A stretch of 64,000 bases of DNA, from positions 69,614-133,613 of the forward strand of contig NZ_JNYE01000025.1 in the NCBI RefSeq assembly GCF_000717185.1, in the 5' to 3' direction. Origin of the DNA: Kitasatospora phosalacinea. Lineage in GTDB: Bacteria; Actinomycetota; Actinomycetes; Streptomycetales; Streptomycetaceae. The notes beneath the pieces were generated by a model. That model was not told where the DNA came from and searched no databases. It saw only the letters and a list, made by a program, of their open reading frames with translations. Shown piece by piece: positions 34,230 through 41,480 of the stretch (within the stretch, counting starts at the first letter, position 1; each line of letters begins with the position of its first letter). Made by a program: the position numbers and the translations under genes.

Positions 34230-36074
34230 GTGACCGACCTCAGCCCCGCGACCACCACCGCCCACCGCCGCTACCAGCCCCATCCGTACGTGGGCGGGCG
34301 GGCGGTGGCGCTGCGCGCCCTGGCGGCCTGGCGCGCGGGGGGCGCCGACGCGCCCCGCACGGTGCTGCTGACGGGCGGTTCCGGCAGCGGCCGGTCCCGG
34401 TTGCTGACCGGGTTCCTGCTGCTGTGCGAGCCGTCCGAGCGGGAGCGGTTCGACCTGGACGCGCTGGACCCGGCCACCGTGCCGCCGGGCGGGCTGCCCG
34501 CGCCGCCGGTGTTCGACGCCGCCGGGCGGACGGCCCTCCAGCTGCGCTGGCTGGTGGCGGACCACTTCGCGCCCGGCGCCGTCCGGGCCGACGAGCTGGC
34601 CGGGCGGCTGGCCGGGATCGGGTCGCCCGAGCGGCCGGTGGCGGTCGTGGTCGCGGACAGCGACCGGGCGGGGGCGCTGGCCGGGCTCGGCGAGCCCGCG
34701 CTGGTCGCCGAGCAGGTGCTGCGGCCGCTGGCGCTCGCCCCCGGGGTCCGGCTGCTGGCGGACGTGGACCGGGCCGAGGCGCAGTGGCTGGCCGGGCAGC
34801 TGCCCGGCGACCAGCTGCTGGTGGTCGACCTGGACCGGGAGCCGTGGCGGGACGAGGAGGGGCTGCGGCTGCAGGCCGAGTACTCCCTGCCGGACCCGGA
34901 CGGCGCCGCGCAGCTGGCCCGGACGGCGGACGGTCCGCTGGTGGTCCGGCTGGCCGCCTGGTCGTCGCGCAGCAGGCCGGACGGGCCGACGCCGATGCCC
35001 CGCACCGTCGGTGACGCGCTCGACCTGCAGGCCGAGCTGCACGGCGCGGACGAGCTGACGCTGCGCCGGCTGCTCGCCCCGCTGGCCCTGGCCGGGCCCG
35101 GCGAGCCGCTGCCGTTGGAGCTCTGGGCCCCGCTGGCCTCGGCGGTCGCGGGCAAGGACCTCGGCCCGGCGCTGGCGGCCGGGCAGCACCTGCTGCTGCC
35201 GTTCTTCGACCTGGCCTCGGCCGAGGGGCGGCCCCCGGCCGTCCGGATCGTGCACCCGGCGCTGGCCGCCGAGCTGCGCGAACGCTTCAGCGGCACCGCC
35301 CAGGAGGTGCACCGCCGCCTGGCCGCCGCCCTGCGGGCCACCCTGGACGGGGAGGAGGGCCCCCGGCGGTGGGCGCGGGCCGCGCCGTACGTCCGGGAGC
35401 AGCTGGTCGGCCACGCGCTGGAGGGCGGGGTGCTGCCGGAGCTGATGGCGGACCCGGGGTTCCTGGTGCACGCCGAGCAGGTCCGGCTGCGGGCCGCCGC
35501 CGAGCACCTGGTCGCGGCCGGTGCGGAGCTGCCGCCGCTGGGCCGGACGTGGCTGCGGCTGGCGACGCTGTTCGTCCGCCAGCAGTTGGACCCGCAGCAG
35601 CGGGCCGCCCTGCTGGAGCACGGCGCCCGCCAGGACGGCCTGTCCGTGGCGGAGTTCGGCGTCGAGCTGCCGTGGCGCACGCTCTGGGCCCGGCCGCTGG
35701 CGGGGGTGCGCGGGGTCACGGCGGCGGTCGGCCCGGCGGGCGAGAGCCTGCTGGTGGCCTACCGGCCGGGCGGTGAGCCGGAGTTGGCGGCGTACGACGT
35801 GCTGACCGGCGAACCGGCGGTGTGCGACACCGACCGGCTGGCCCGTCCCACCGAGGAGCAGCGCGCCGCCACCCCGCTGGGCATCAGCACCGGCGCCGAC
35901 TACCTGCGGCTGTGGACGCGGGGCGGGGACGGGCAGCCGAGCGAGCAGGTCGCGGTGTTCGTCTCCGGCGCCCCGCTGGGCGGCACCGACCTGACCCCGG
36001 ACGGCCTGCTGCTGCTGGCCGACGCCCTGGGCGTCGCGGTGCTGCGCCCGTCCGCGCTTCCCGTCCGGCCGTAG
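34230..36074 (+). CDS. P-loop (STAND-like) ATP-binding protein of unknown function
   Basis: A 614-aa protein with a Walker A-like GGSGSGRSR near residue 49 and a Walker B-like VAVVVADSD segment. Long helical regions follow, with leucine-rich winged-helix-like parts such as LRRLLAPLALAGPGEPLPLELW. The end is a beta-rich piece (GESLLVAYRPGGEPELAAYDVLTGEP) recalling a single propeller-like blade. The layout suits a STAND-type signalling ATPase with a short sensor, but no catalytic effector is visible. The GTG start follows CGGAGAGC. The 3' end including the stop is repeated 23 bp downstream. Confidence 0.65.
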   Translation: MTDLSPATTTAHRRYQPHPYVGGRAVALRALAAWRAGGADAPRTVLLTGGSGSGRSRLLTGFLLLCEPSERERFDLDALDPATVPPGGLPAPPVFDAAGRTALQLRWLVADHFAPGAVRADELAGRLAGIGSPERPVAVVVADSDRAGALAGLGEPALVAEQVLRPLALAPGVRLLADVDRAEAQWLAGQLPGDQLLVVDLDREPWRDEEGLRLQAEYSLPDPDGAAQLARTADGPLVVRLAAWSSRSRPDGPTPMPRTVGDALDLQAELHGADELTLRRLLAPLALAGPGEPLPLELWAPLASAVAGKDLGPALAAGQHLLLPFFDLASAEGRPPAVRIVHPALAAELRERFSGTAQEVHRRLAAALRATLDGEEGPRRWARAAPYVREQLVGHALEGGVLPELMADPGFLVHAEQVRLRAAAEHLVAAGAELPPLGRTWLRLATLFVRQQLDPQQRAALLEHGARQDGLSVAEFGVELPWRTLWARPLAGVRGVTAAVGPAGESLLVAYRPGGEPELAAYDVLTGEPAVCDTDRLARPTEEQRAATPLGISTGADYLRLWTRGGDGQPSEQVAVFVSGAPLGGTDLTPDGLLLLADALGVAVLRPSALPVRP

Positions 36075-36098
36075 GCCCCCTTCCCGTCCGGCCGTAGG
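36057..36098. repeat. Tandem duplication of the gene 3' end with stop codon
   Basis: CTTCCCGTCCGGCCGTAGG occurs at 36057-36075 and again at 36080-36098. The first copy contains the TAG stop of the upstream ATP-binding protein. Confidence 0.85.
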
Positions 36099-36114
36099 TC
36101 CCGCTGGTGGCCCG

Positions 36115-36711
36115 TCAGTGCGCGGTGGTGGCGTCCTCGCCCGCGAGCAGGCGGGTCACCAGGGTGTCGACGAGGTGGGTGCGCTGTTCGGGGGTGTGCA
36201 GGTCGGGGAGGGTGAGCTGTTCGAGGGTCAGCCAGTTGAGGGCGAGGATCAGCAGCTGGGCGGTGGTGGCGTCACCGGGCAGGCCGGAGGCGAGGTGGTA
36301 GTCGGTGTTGAAGCGGAGGTCGGCGTCGACCCGGCGGGTGAGGACGGCGCGGAGTTCGGGGCGGCGCAGGGCGGCGAGGCGCAGTTCGAGCAGGGCGAGG
36401 AAGCCGGTGGGGTAGGCGGCGACGCGGTCGAGGACCTCGTGCACGAGGGCGGCGAGCCGGGCGGCGTCGCGGGGGCCCTCGAGGCCCCGGGCGAGGGTGT
36501 CGGCGCCGGGGTCGAGGCGTTCGTAGACGCGGTCGGCGCACTGGGCGAGCAGGGCGTCCCGGTTGGCGAAGTAGTTGGAGGCGGTGCCGGCGGGGACGGC
36601 GGCGCGCTGGTCGACGGCGCGGAAGGTGAGGCCGCGGGCGCCCTCCTCGGCCAGGACTTCGAGGGCGGCGTCGAGCAGGGCCGTCCGGCGTTCGGGATTG
36701 CTGCGTGCCAT
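36115..36711 (-). CDS. TetR/AcrR family repressor
   Basis: A 198-aa TetR protein with an N-terminal helix-turn-helix (LTFRAVDQRAAVPAGTASNYFANRDALL) and a helical TetR_C-like domain. It is divergent from the DHFR-like reductase gene. Two related operator candidates (36731-36743 and 36759-36771) lie in the 93-bp gap. It is therefore the likely repressor of the reductase and perhaps of the hydrolase behind it. Confidence 0.88.
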   Translation of the reverse strand: MARSNPERRTALLDAALEVLAEEGARGLTFRAVDQRAAVPAGTASNYFANRDALLAQCADRVYERLDPGADTLARGLEGPRDAARLAALVHEVLDRVAAYPTGFLALLELRLAALRRPELRAVLTRRVDADLRFNTDYHLASGLPGDATTAQLLILALNWLTLEQLTLPDLHTPEQRTHLVDTLVTRLLAGEDATTAH

Positions 36712-36730
36712 CGCTTGTGACCACTCCAGT

Positions 36731-36771
36731 CGTAGTGCTACGGTCTTACCACTCCGGCCAGAGTACTACGG
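36731..36771. promoter_or_regulatory. Twin operators between tetR and the DHFR-like gene
   Basis: CGTAGTGCTACGG (36731-36743, perfect CGTAG/CTACG dyad) and CAGAGTACTACGG (36759-36771) share ten of thirteen bases and lie 28 bp apart on the same strand. Confidence 0.6.
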
Positions 36772-36804
36772 ACGGAGTCCCGTTCCCCACCGAGAGGTTC
36801 CTGG

Positions 36805-37383
36805 ATGCGAAGGCTCGTGTACTACGTCGCCGTCTCCGTGGACGGCTTCATCGCCGGCCCGTCCGGCGAGTTCGACTTCTACCCCGCTGCCCCGGACATG
36901 GCGCAGCACCAGCTGACCGAGTTCCCCGAGACGATCCCGGTGCAGGGCCGCCCGCACCTGGGTCTGACCGACACCCCCAACCGGCGCTTCGACACCGTGC
37001 TGATGGGCCTGGGCGCCTACCGCCCCGGGCTGGACGCGGGCATCCCCAGCCCCTACCCGCACCTGGCGCAGTACGTGGTCTCCAGCTCGCTGCCCGCCGT
37101 GGACGACCCCGCGGTGCACCTGGTGCGCGCCGATCCGCTGGGTCTGGTGCGGGAGTTGAAGCAGCAGCCGGGCCGCGGCGACCTCTGGCTGTGCGGCGGC
37201 GGCCGGCTGGCGGCCGAACTGCTGCCGGAGATCGACGAGTTGGTGCTCAAGCGGTACCCGGTGGTGGCGGGCGGCGGCATTCCCGCGTTCGCCGGGCCGC
37301 TGCGGCCGCGCCCGTTCGCCCCGGTGGAGACCCTGGCCTTCAGCCACGGCGGCACCGTCACCACCTACCGCCCCGCCGGGTAG
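36805..37383 (+). CDS. Dihydrofolate reductase family protein (RibD C-terminal-like)
   Basis: A 192-aa protein starting RRLVYYVAVSVDGFIAGPSGEFDFYP, the strand-turn-helix opening of the DHFR/RibD-C superfamily. LWLCGGGRLAAELLPEIDELVLKRYPVVAGGG forms the nucleotide-binding end. Members use NADPH; true folate activity is unusual in this branch, and many are of unknown substrate. The ATG follows GAGAGG. It is probably controlled by the divergent TetR gene and followed after 57 bp by a hydrolase. Confidence 0.85.
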   Translation: MRRLVYYVAVSVDGFIAGPSGEFDFYPAAPDMAQHQLTEFPETIPVQGRPHLGLTDTPNRRFDTVLMGLGAYRPGLDAGIPSPYPHLAQYVVSSSLPAVDDPAVHLVRADPLGLVRELKQQPGRGDLWLCGGGRLAAELLPEIDELVLKRYPVVAGGGIPAFAGPLRPRPFAPVETLAFSHGGTVTTYRPAG

Positions 37384-37440
37384 CGTGGGCCCCACGAGGC
37401 CCGGCCCCGCGCCGGGCCGTACGAGGGGGAGCAACGCACC

Positions 37441-38196
37441 ATGACTGCGACGCAGGTGACGACCCGTTGGGTCCGCCCGGAGGACGGCGGCCCGGAGGTG
37501 TTCCTGGCCGCGCCCGCGGGCACCGCACCGGCGGCCACCGTGGTGGTCGGCCAGGAGCTGTTCGGGGTCACGGCCTGGGTGCGCGGGGTCTGCGAGCGGC
37601 TGGCCGCCGCCGGGTACGCCGCCGTCGCACCGGACTTCTACGGGCGCGAGGCGCAGCGCGCCGACCTGCCGTACGACGACCCGGGGCGGGTCGAGGGCTT
37701 CGCCCTGCTCGGCACCCTGACCACCGAACGGGTCGTCGCCGACACCGCCGCCGCGCTGGCCGGCGGCGCGGCCCTCGGCGGGGGCCCGGGCCGGGCGTTC
37801 GTCGGCTTCTCGGTCGGCGGCCACCTCGGCCTGCTGGCCGGCGCCCACCTCCCGCTGGACGTGGTGGCCGCCTGCTACCCCACCTGGACGCTGGAGGGCG
37901 GCACCCCGCTCGCCGACGACCACCCGCCGCTCGCCGCACCGGGCGCGGCCGCGCTCGCCGCCCGCGGCACGACCGTCCTCGGCCTGGTCGGCACCGGGGA
38001 CCACATCGTCCCGCCCGAGCAGTGGGCCCGCATCGGCGACCGCCTCACCGGCGCGGGCGTCCCGCACGACCTGGTCGCCTACCCGGGCGTCCCGCACGGC
38101 TTCCTGTGCGACCACCGCCCCGCCACCCACCGCCCCGTGGAGACCGAGGACGCCTTCACCCGCATCCTCGCCGCCCTCGCCACCCTCGCCCCCTGA
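37441..38196 (+). CDS. Dienelactone hydrolase family protein with Ser nucleophile
   Basis: A 251-aa alpha/beta hydrolase close to dienelactone hydrolases (VVVGQELFGVTAWVRGVCERLAAAGYAAVAPDFYGR). The nucleophile motif is GFSVGG with Ser, where classical dienelactone hydrolases have Cys. The remaining triad is visible as Asp in GTGDHIVPP and His in PGVPHGF. It therefore may act as an ordinary esterase. The ATG follows a GGGGAG ribosome site, and it may be co-transcribed with the DHFR-like gene. Confidence 0.85.
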   Translation: MTATQVTTRWVRPEDGGPEVFLAAPAGTAPAATVVVGQELFGVTAWVRGVCERLAAAGYAAVAPDFYGREAQRADLPYDDPGRVEGFALLGTLTTERVVADTAAALAGGAALGGGPGRAFVGFSVGGHLGLLAGAHLPLDVVAACYPTWTLEGGTPLADDHPPLAAPGAAALAARGTTVLGLVGTGDHIVPPEQWARIGDRLTGAGVPHDLVAYPGVPHGFLCDHRPATHRPVETEDAFTRILAALATLAP

Positions 38197-38247
38197 AGGC
38201 CTGACCCCCGACCGCACCGACCGCACCGGCCGCACCGACCGCCTGAC

Positions 38248-38287
38248 GCCCCGCCCCGGCCCCGTCCCGCCACCCGCGGGGCGGGGC
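38248..38287 (+). terminator. Terminator after the hydrolase gene
   Basis: GCCCCGCCCC (38248-38257) pairs with GGGGCGGGGC (38278-38287). It is preceded by a short CGCACCGAC-type tandem repeat (about 38209-38242). Confidence 0.65.
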
Positions 38288-38407
38288 CCTCGCACGTCCG
38301 CGGCGCCCCCGCCCCTGCTCCGAACGGGCGCCGCGGCGTCACCCCGCCGACCCGCGGCGCGTTGGACCGGCGTCAGCCATCCGTCTCCCCGCCGAGGAGC
38401 CCGCCCC

Positions 38408-38602
38408 ATGCGTACCGCACTCACCGCCCTCGCCCTCGCCGCCGCCCTGCTCTGCCCCGCGGCCGGCGCCTTCGCCGACGACTCCGCCGCTCCGGTGCCC
38501 AACCAGGGCTACAGCATTCCGGTCGGTGCGATCACCGACCTCGGTGCGCTGCCGGTGCTGGGCGGCCTGGGCAACGACTTCGCCCACCTGCTGGGGCAGT
38601 AG
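38408..38602 (+). CDS. Small secreted peptide (64 aa)
   Basis: A Sec signal of about 23 residues ending GAFA precedes a mature peptide of about 40 residues (DDSAAPVPNQGYSIPVGAIT, then LGALPVLGGLGNDFAHLLGQ). The mature part is hydrophobic, Gly/Leu-rich and lacks Cys, so it is not a chaplin. A surface-active or cell-wall-associated role is possible. A GAGGAG ribosome site precedes the ATG. Confidence 0.65.
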   Translation: MRTALTALALAAALLCPAAGAFADDSAAPVPNQGYSIPVGAITDLGALPVLGGLGNDFAHLLGQ

Positions 38603-38874
38603 GGCCCTTCGCGCAGGAGCCGCGGGAGCGGGCCGAGGCGACGAGCGGCGGCCCGCTCCCGGCCCGGGTTGTTTCCGCTCCGGAAGTTTTCCCCGGCCGG
38701 GGCGCGGACGACAAGGGGCGACGGGGGTTCGTCGCGGGGTCGTCACCGGCCCGCAACATGTCGAAATACTCCGCAACACCCGCTCCCAGCTGGGGAGATG
38801 GCGATTGACAGCGGGCGTCCGGGCCGAGCACGATGAGCGCCGAGCCCAGGTGCAGCGAACCGGAAGGAGGGCCG
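38603..38874. other. Intergenic region upstream of the Cys-rich leader
   Basis: The 272 bp contain CCG/TTTCC-rich DNA without an evident gene. The TTGACA...CACGAT promoter at 38805-38833 is the only clear signal, and GGAAGGAGG at 38862-38870 is a near-perfect Shine-Dalgarno for the leader peptide. Confidence 0.5.
38805..38833 (+). promoter_or_regulatory. Consensus promoter of the organosulfur operon
   Basis: TTGACA (38805-38810) is separated by 17 bp from CACGAT (38828-38833). Transcription would start near 38840, about 35 nt before the leader peptide. Confidence 0.7.
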
Positions 38875-38964
38875 ATGCGTACCGTCGTTGTCGTCTGTTG
38901 TCCGTCGTGCCCGGCCCCGGTGGGTCTGCGTCGCCGTGGCTGTTGTCGGCGCTGCTGCGCGTAG
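38875..38964 (+). CDS. Cys-rich regulatory leader peptide (29 aa)
   Basis: The 29-codon frame begins [12 protein letters not shown] and ends [10 protein letters not shown]. It has seven Cys in 29 residues, including three CC pairs (8-9, 23-24, 27-28) plus Cys12. Four of the seven use the rare TGT codon. A very strong Shine-Dalgarno (GGAAGGAGG) sits four bases before the ATG. It lies between a consensus promoter and a TauD/AtsK-type gene. Poly-Cys upstream ORFs act as cysteine-responsive attenuators of sulfur genes in mycobacteria. By analogy, ribosome stalling at the Cys pairs when cysteinyl-tRNA is low would switch on the operon. Confidence 0.75.
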   Translation: MRTVVVVCCPSCPAPVGLRRRGCCRRCCA

Positions 38965-38980
38965 TCAGCGCGCCCCTCCC

Positions 38981-39062
38981 CTCCTTTCCCACCTCTCCCT
39001 CCGTCACGGCGGTGCGCCCTCCGGGCTGCCCGGTCGCCGTGCGGTGTCCGGCCTCGTGACGG
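38981..39062 (+). promoter_or_regulatory. Possible attenuator between leader peptide and dioxygenase
   Basis: CTCCTT (38981-38986), 17 nt after the leader stop, is complementary to AAGGAG (39097-39102), the ribosome site of the dioxygenase gene. A second element, CCGTCACG (39001-39008), pairs perfectly with CGTGACGG (39055-39062) and encloses GC-rich sub-hairpins. These could be mutually affected by a ribosome paused in the leader. The fold is inferred by eye. Confidence 0.45.
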
Positions 39063-39109
39063 CACCCGTGCTGCCGTCGCCGTTCCCACCTCCCCGAAGG
39101 AGTTCCGCC

Positions 39110-40099
39110 ATGCCCGTTTCCACGTCCACTCCCGTCCTCGCTCCGACCGAGCTGCGGCTGACCCCGGCCGCGGGGCGGATCGGCGCGGTCGTCCACGACG
39201 TCAAGCTGGGCGCCGACCTGTCCGCGGAGACGGTGGCGGCGCTGGAGGCCGCGCTGTACGAGCACAAGGTGCTGTTCTTCCGCGGCCAGGAGCACCTGGA
39301 CGACGCCGAACACGAGGCGTTCGCACGGCTGTTGGGGCAGCCGGTGTTCCACCCGACGGTGCCGAGCGCGGACGGGCGGTACATCTTCGAGCTGGACGCC
39401 ACCAAGGGCGTGCGGGCGAACAACTGGCACACCGACGTGACGTTCGTGCCCTCGTACCCGAAGGCGTCGATCCTGCGGGCGCTGGAGCTGCCGCCGGCGG
39501 GCGGCAGCACGGTGTGGGCGAACACCGCGGCCGCGTACCAGGACCTCCCGGCGCCGCTGAAGGCGCTCGCGGAGAGCCTGCGGGCGGTGCACACCAACGA
39601 CTACGACTACGCGGCGAACCTGGCGCTGGCACCGGAGTTGGCGGACAACGCCGAGGTGGCGAAGCTGTTCCGGCAGGTGTTCGTGTCGACGGCGTTCAAG
39701 ACCGAGCACCCGCTGGTGCGGGTGCACCCGGTGACGGGCGAGAAGCACCTGCTGCTGGGGTCCTTCGCGCAGAAGGTCGTCGGGGTGTCGGGCAAGGACA
39801 GCCGGGCGCTGATCGAGCTGTTCCAGCGGTACGTGGAGCGGCTGGAGAACAGCGTGCGCTGGGACTGGCAGGTCGGCGACGTCGCGATCTGGGACAACCG
39901 GGCCACCCAGCACTACGCGGTGAACGACTACGGCGACGAGCCGCGCCTGGTGCGCCGGATCACCCTGGACGGCGACCTGCCGGTGGGCGTGGACGGGCGG
40001 CCGAGCCGCCTGCTGGAGCCGGCCGACCCGCCGCGGGTGGCCGGTCTCGTCCCGGCCGCCGAGCTGGAGGCCGAGGCGCTGTCCGGCCCCGTTTCCTGA
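39110..40099 (+). CDS. AtsK/TauD-type Fe(II)/2-oxoglutarate-dependent dioxygenase
   Basis: A 329-aa enzyme of the TauD/TfdA family. The iron triad is His107 and Asp109 (NNWHTDVTF) with His268 ([11 protein letters not shown]); Arg residues in [10 protein letters not shown] bind 2-oxoglutarate. [33 protein letters not shown] and [10 protein letters not shown] match the alkylsulfatase AtsK branch, which releases sulfate or sulfite from organosulfur compounds by hydroxylation. Taurine is a less likely substrate. It is the first large gene behind the poly-Cys leader and has an AAGGAG ribosome site. A ROK regulator and ABC importer follow. Confidence 0.88.
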   Translation: MPVSTSTPVLAPTELRLTPAAGRIGAVVHDVKLGADLSAETVAALEAALYEHKVLFFRGQEHLDDAEHEAFARLLGQPVFHPTVPSADGRYIFELDATKGVRANNWHTDVTFVPSYPKASILRALELPPAGGSTVWANTAAAYQDLPAPLKALAESLRAVHTNDYDYAANLALAPELADNAEVAKLFRQVFVSTAFKTEHPLVRVHPVTGEKHLLLGSFAQKVVGVSGKDSRALIELFQRYVERLENSVRWDWQVGDVAIWDNRATQHYAVNDYGDEPRLVRRITLDGDLPVGVDGRPSRLLEPADPPRVAGLVPAAELEAEALSGPVS

Positions 40100-40133
40100 C
40101 CGAACCACCCGGCAGCGCAGAGGAGTTGGATCC

Positions 40134-41405
40134 GTGACCGGCACCGTCCGCAGTCGCCCGGGCACTTCCGTCCCGCACCCCGCGACCCGTCCTACGCCCC
40201 GGCCCGCGGCCCGTCCCGCGACCCGGGCCGGGGACGACCGGCGGGAGGCGAACGCGGCCACCGTGCTGCGGGCGGTGCTGGACCACGGGCCGGTGGCGCG
40301 CAGTGCGGTGGCCCGGTTGACGGGGCTGAGCGCGGCGGCGGTCTCCCGGCAGGTGGTGGATCTGCTGCGGCTCGAACTGCTGTCGGAGCGGCCGGAGTTG
40401 GCGGTCGCCGCGCCGGGGGTGCGGGGCCGTCCGCAGCTGCCGCTGGAGGTGGACGCGCAGCGGCTGGCGGTGGCCGGGCTGCACGTGGGCCTGCCGTACA
40501 GCACGTTCGCGCTGCTGGACCTGCGCGGCCGGGTGCTGTTCCGGCAGGAGCTGCCGCACGGCGGGCGGCGCGGGTCGACGGCGTTGAAGGCGCTGCTGGC
40601 CCGGGTGCCGCGGCTGCTGGCGGCGGCCGCGGGCGCGCCGGCCACGGCCGGTCGGCGGGTGCTGGGGCTGGGCGCGGTGACCGGCGGTGCGGTGGACGCC
40701 GAGCGCGGGGTGACCGTCCGGCACGAGCCGCTGGGCTGGCACGGGGTGCCGCTGCGGGAGCTGCTGGAGCGGGCGACCGGGCTGCCGGTGCGGGTGGACA
40801 ACCACGCGCGGGCGCTGGCCGCGGCGGAGGTGCTGTTCGGTGATCCGGCGGCCCGGCGGTCGATGGTGCAGCTGTTCGTGGGCCACGTGGTGGACGCGTC
40901 CATCTCGGTGGCCGGGACGGTGCACCAGGGTCCGCCGTCGGTGACCGGTGACGGCGGGCACCTGCCGGTGCCGGGCAGCACGGCGCGATGTCACTGCGGC
41001 CGCAGCGGCTGCCTGTCGGTGGCCGCGTCGGACGACACGCTGTTCGACGCGGCCGTCGCGCGGGGCGTGATCGCCCGGCCGGACCGGGGGCTGCTGCTGG
41101 CGGCCGTCCGGGCCGGGGACGCCCGGGCCGACGCGCTGGTGCGCGAGCGGGCCCGGGTGGTGGGCGGGGCGCTGGCCCTGCTCGCCGACGTGGTCAACCC
41201 GGACCTGCTGGTGCTGACCGAGACCTTCGCACTGGCCGAACCGGTCTACCTGGACGTGGTGCGCGAGGAGTTCGCACTCCGTTCGCACCTGCACCGGGAC
41301 GCCGGGCTCCTGGTCGCGCAGCGCTTCGGCGCGGACGCGCTGGCGGTGGCGGCCTGCGCGCCGGTGCTGGGCGAGCTGTACGCCCGTCCGCTGCCGGGCC
41401 TGTGA
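40134..41405 (+). CDS. ROK family regulator with N-terminal winged helix
   Basis: A 423-aa protein: winged helix at about residues 40-95 (SAVARLTGLSAAAVSRQVVDLL), then a ROK (sugar kinase-like) domain with the zinc motif CHCGRSGC in the late part. The glucokinase-type catalytic Asp context (RVDNHARAL) is present, but the role in such HTH proteins is usually ligand sensing. ROK regulators typically bind sugars or sugar phosphates. Inside an organosulfur operon this suggests a sulfated sugar or glycoside as signal. The GTG start follows AGAGGAG, 34 bp after the dioxygenase. Confidence 0.85.
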   Translation: MTGTVRSRPGTSVPHPATRPTPRPAARPATRAGDDRREANAATVLRAVLDHGPVARSAVARLTGLSAAAVSRQVVDLLRLELLSERPELAVAAPGVRGRPQLPLEVDAQRLAVAGLHVGLPYSTFALLDLRGRVLFRQELPHGGRRGSTALKALLARVPRLLAAAAGAPATAGRRVLGLGAVTGGAVDAERGVTVRHEPLGWHGVPLRELLERATGLPVRVDNHARALAAAEVLFGDPAARRSMVQLFVGHVVDASISVAGTVHQGPPSVTGDGGHLPVPGSTARCHCGRSGCLSVAASDDTLFDAAVARGVIARPDRGLLLAAVRAGDARADALVRERARVVGGALALLADVVNPDLLVLTETFALAEPVYLDVVREEFALRSHLHRDAGLLVAQRFGADALAVAACAPVLGELYARPLPGL

Positions 41406-41480
41406 CCCCTCCCCCTCCCTCCCCCTCCCTCCCTCCCTCCCTACTTCCCCGAATTCTCTTCTCCCGAAGGACTGTTGACG

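Noticed and set aside
31950..35621. 1223-codon minus-strand open frame opposite ligA and the ATPase gene
   Set aside because: Shadow frame; the sense strand carries motif-complete proteins.
37441..38196. Classical dienelactone hydrolase
   Set aside because: The nucleophile is Ser (GFSVGG), not Cys, and no chlorocatechol pathway genes are adjacent.
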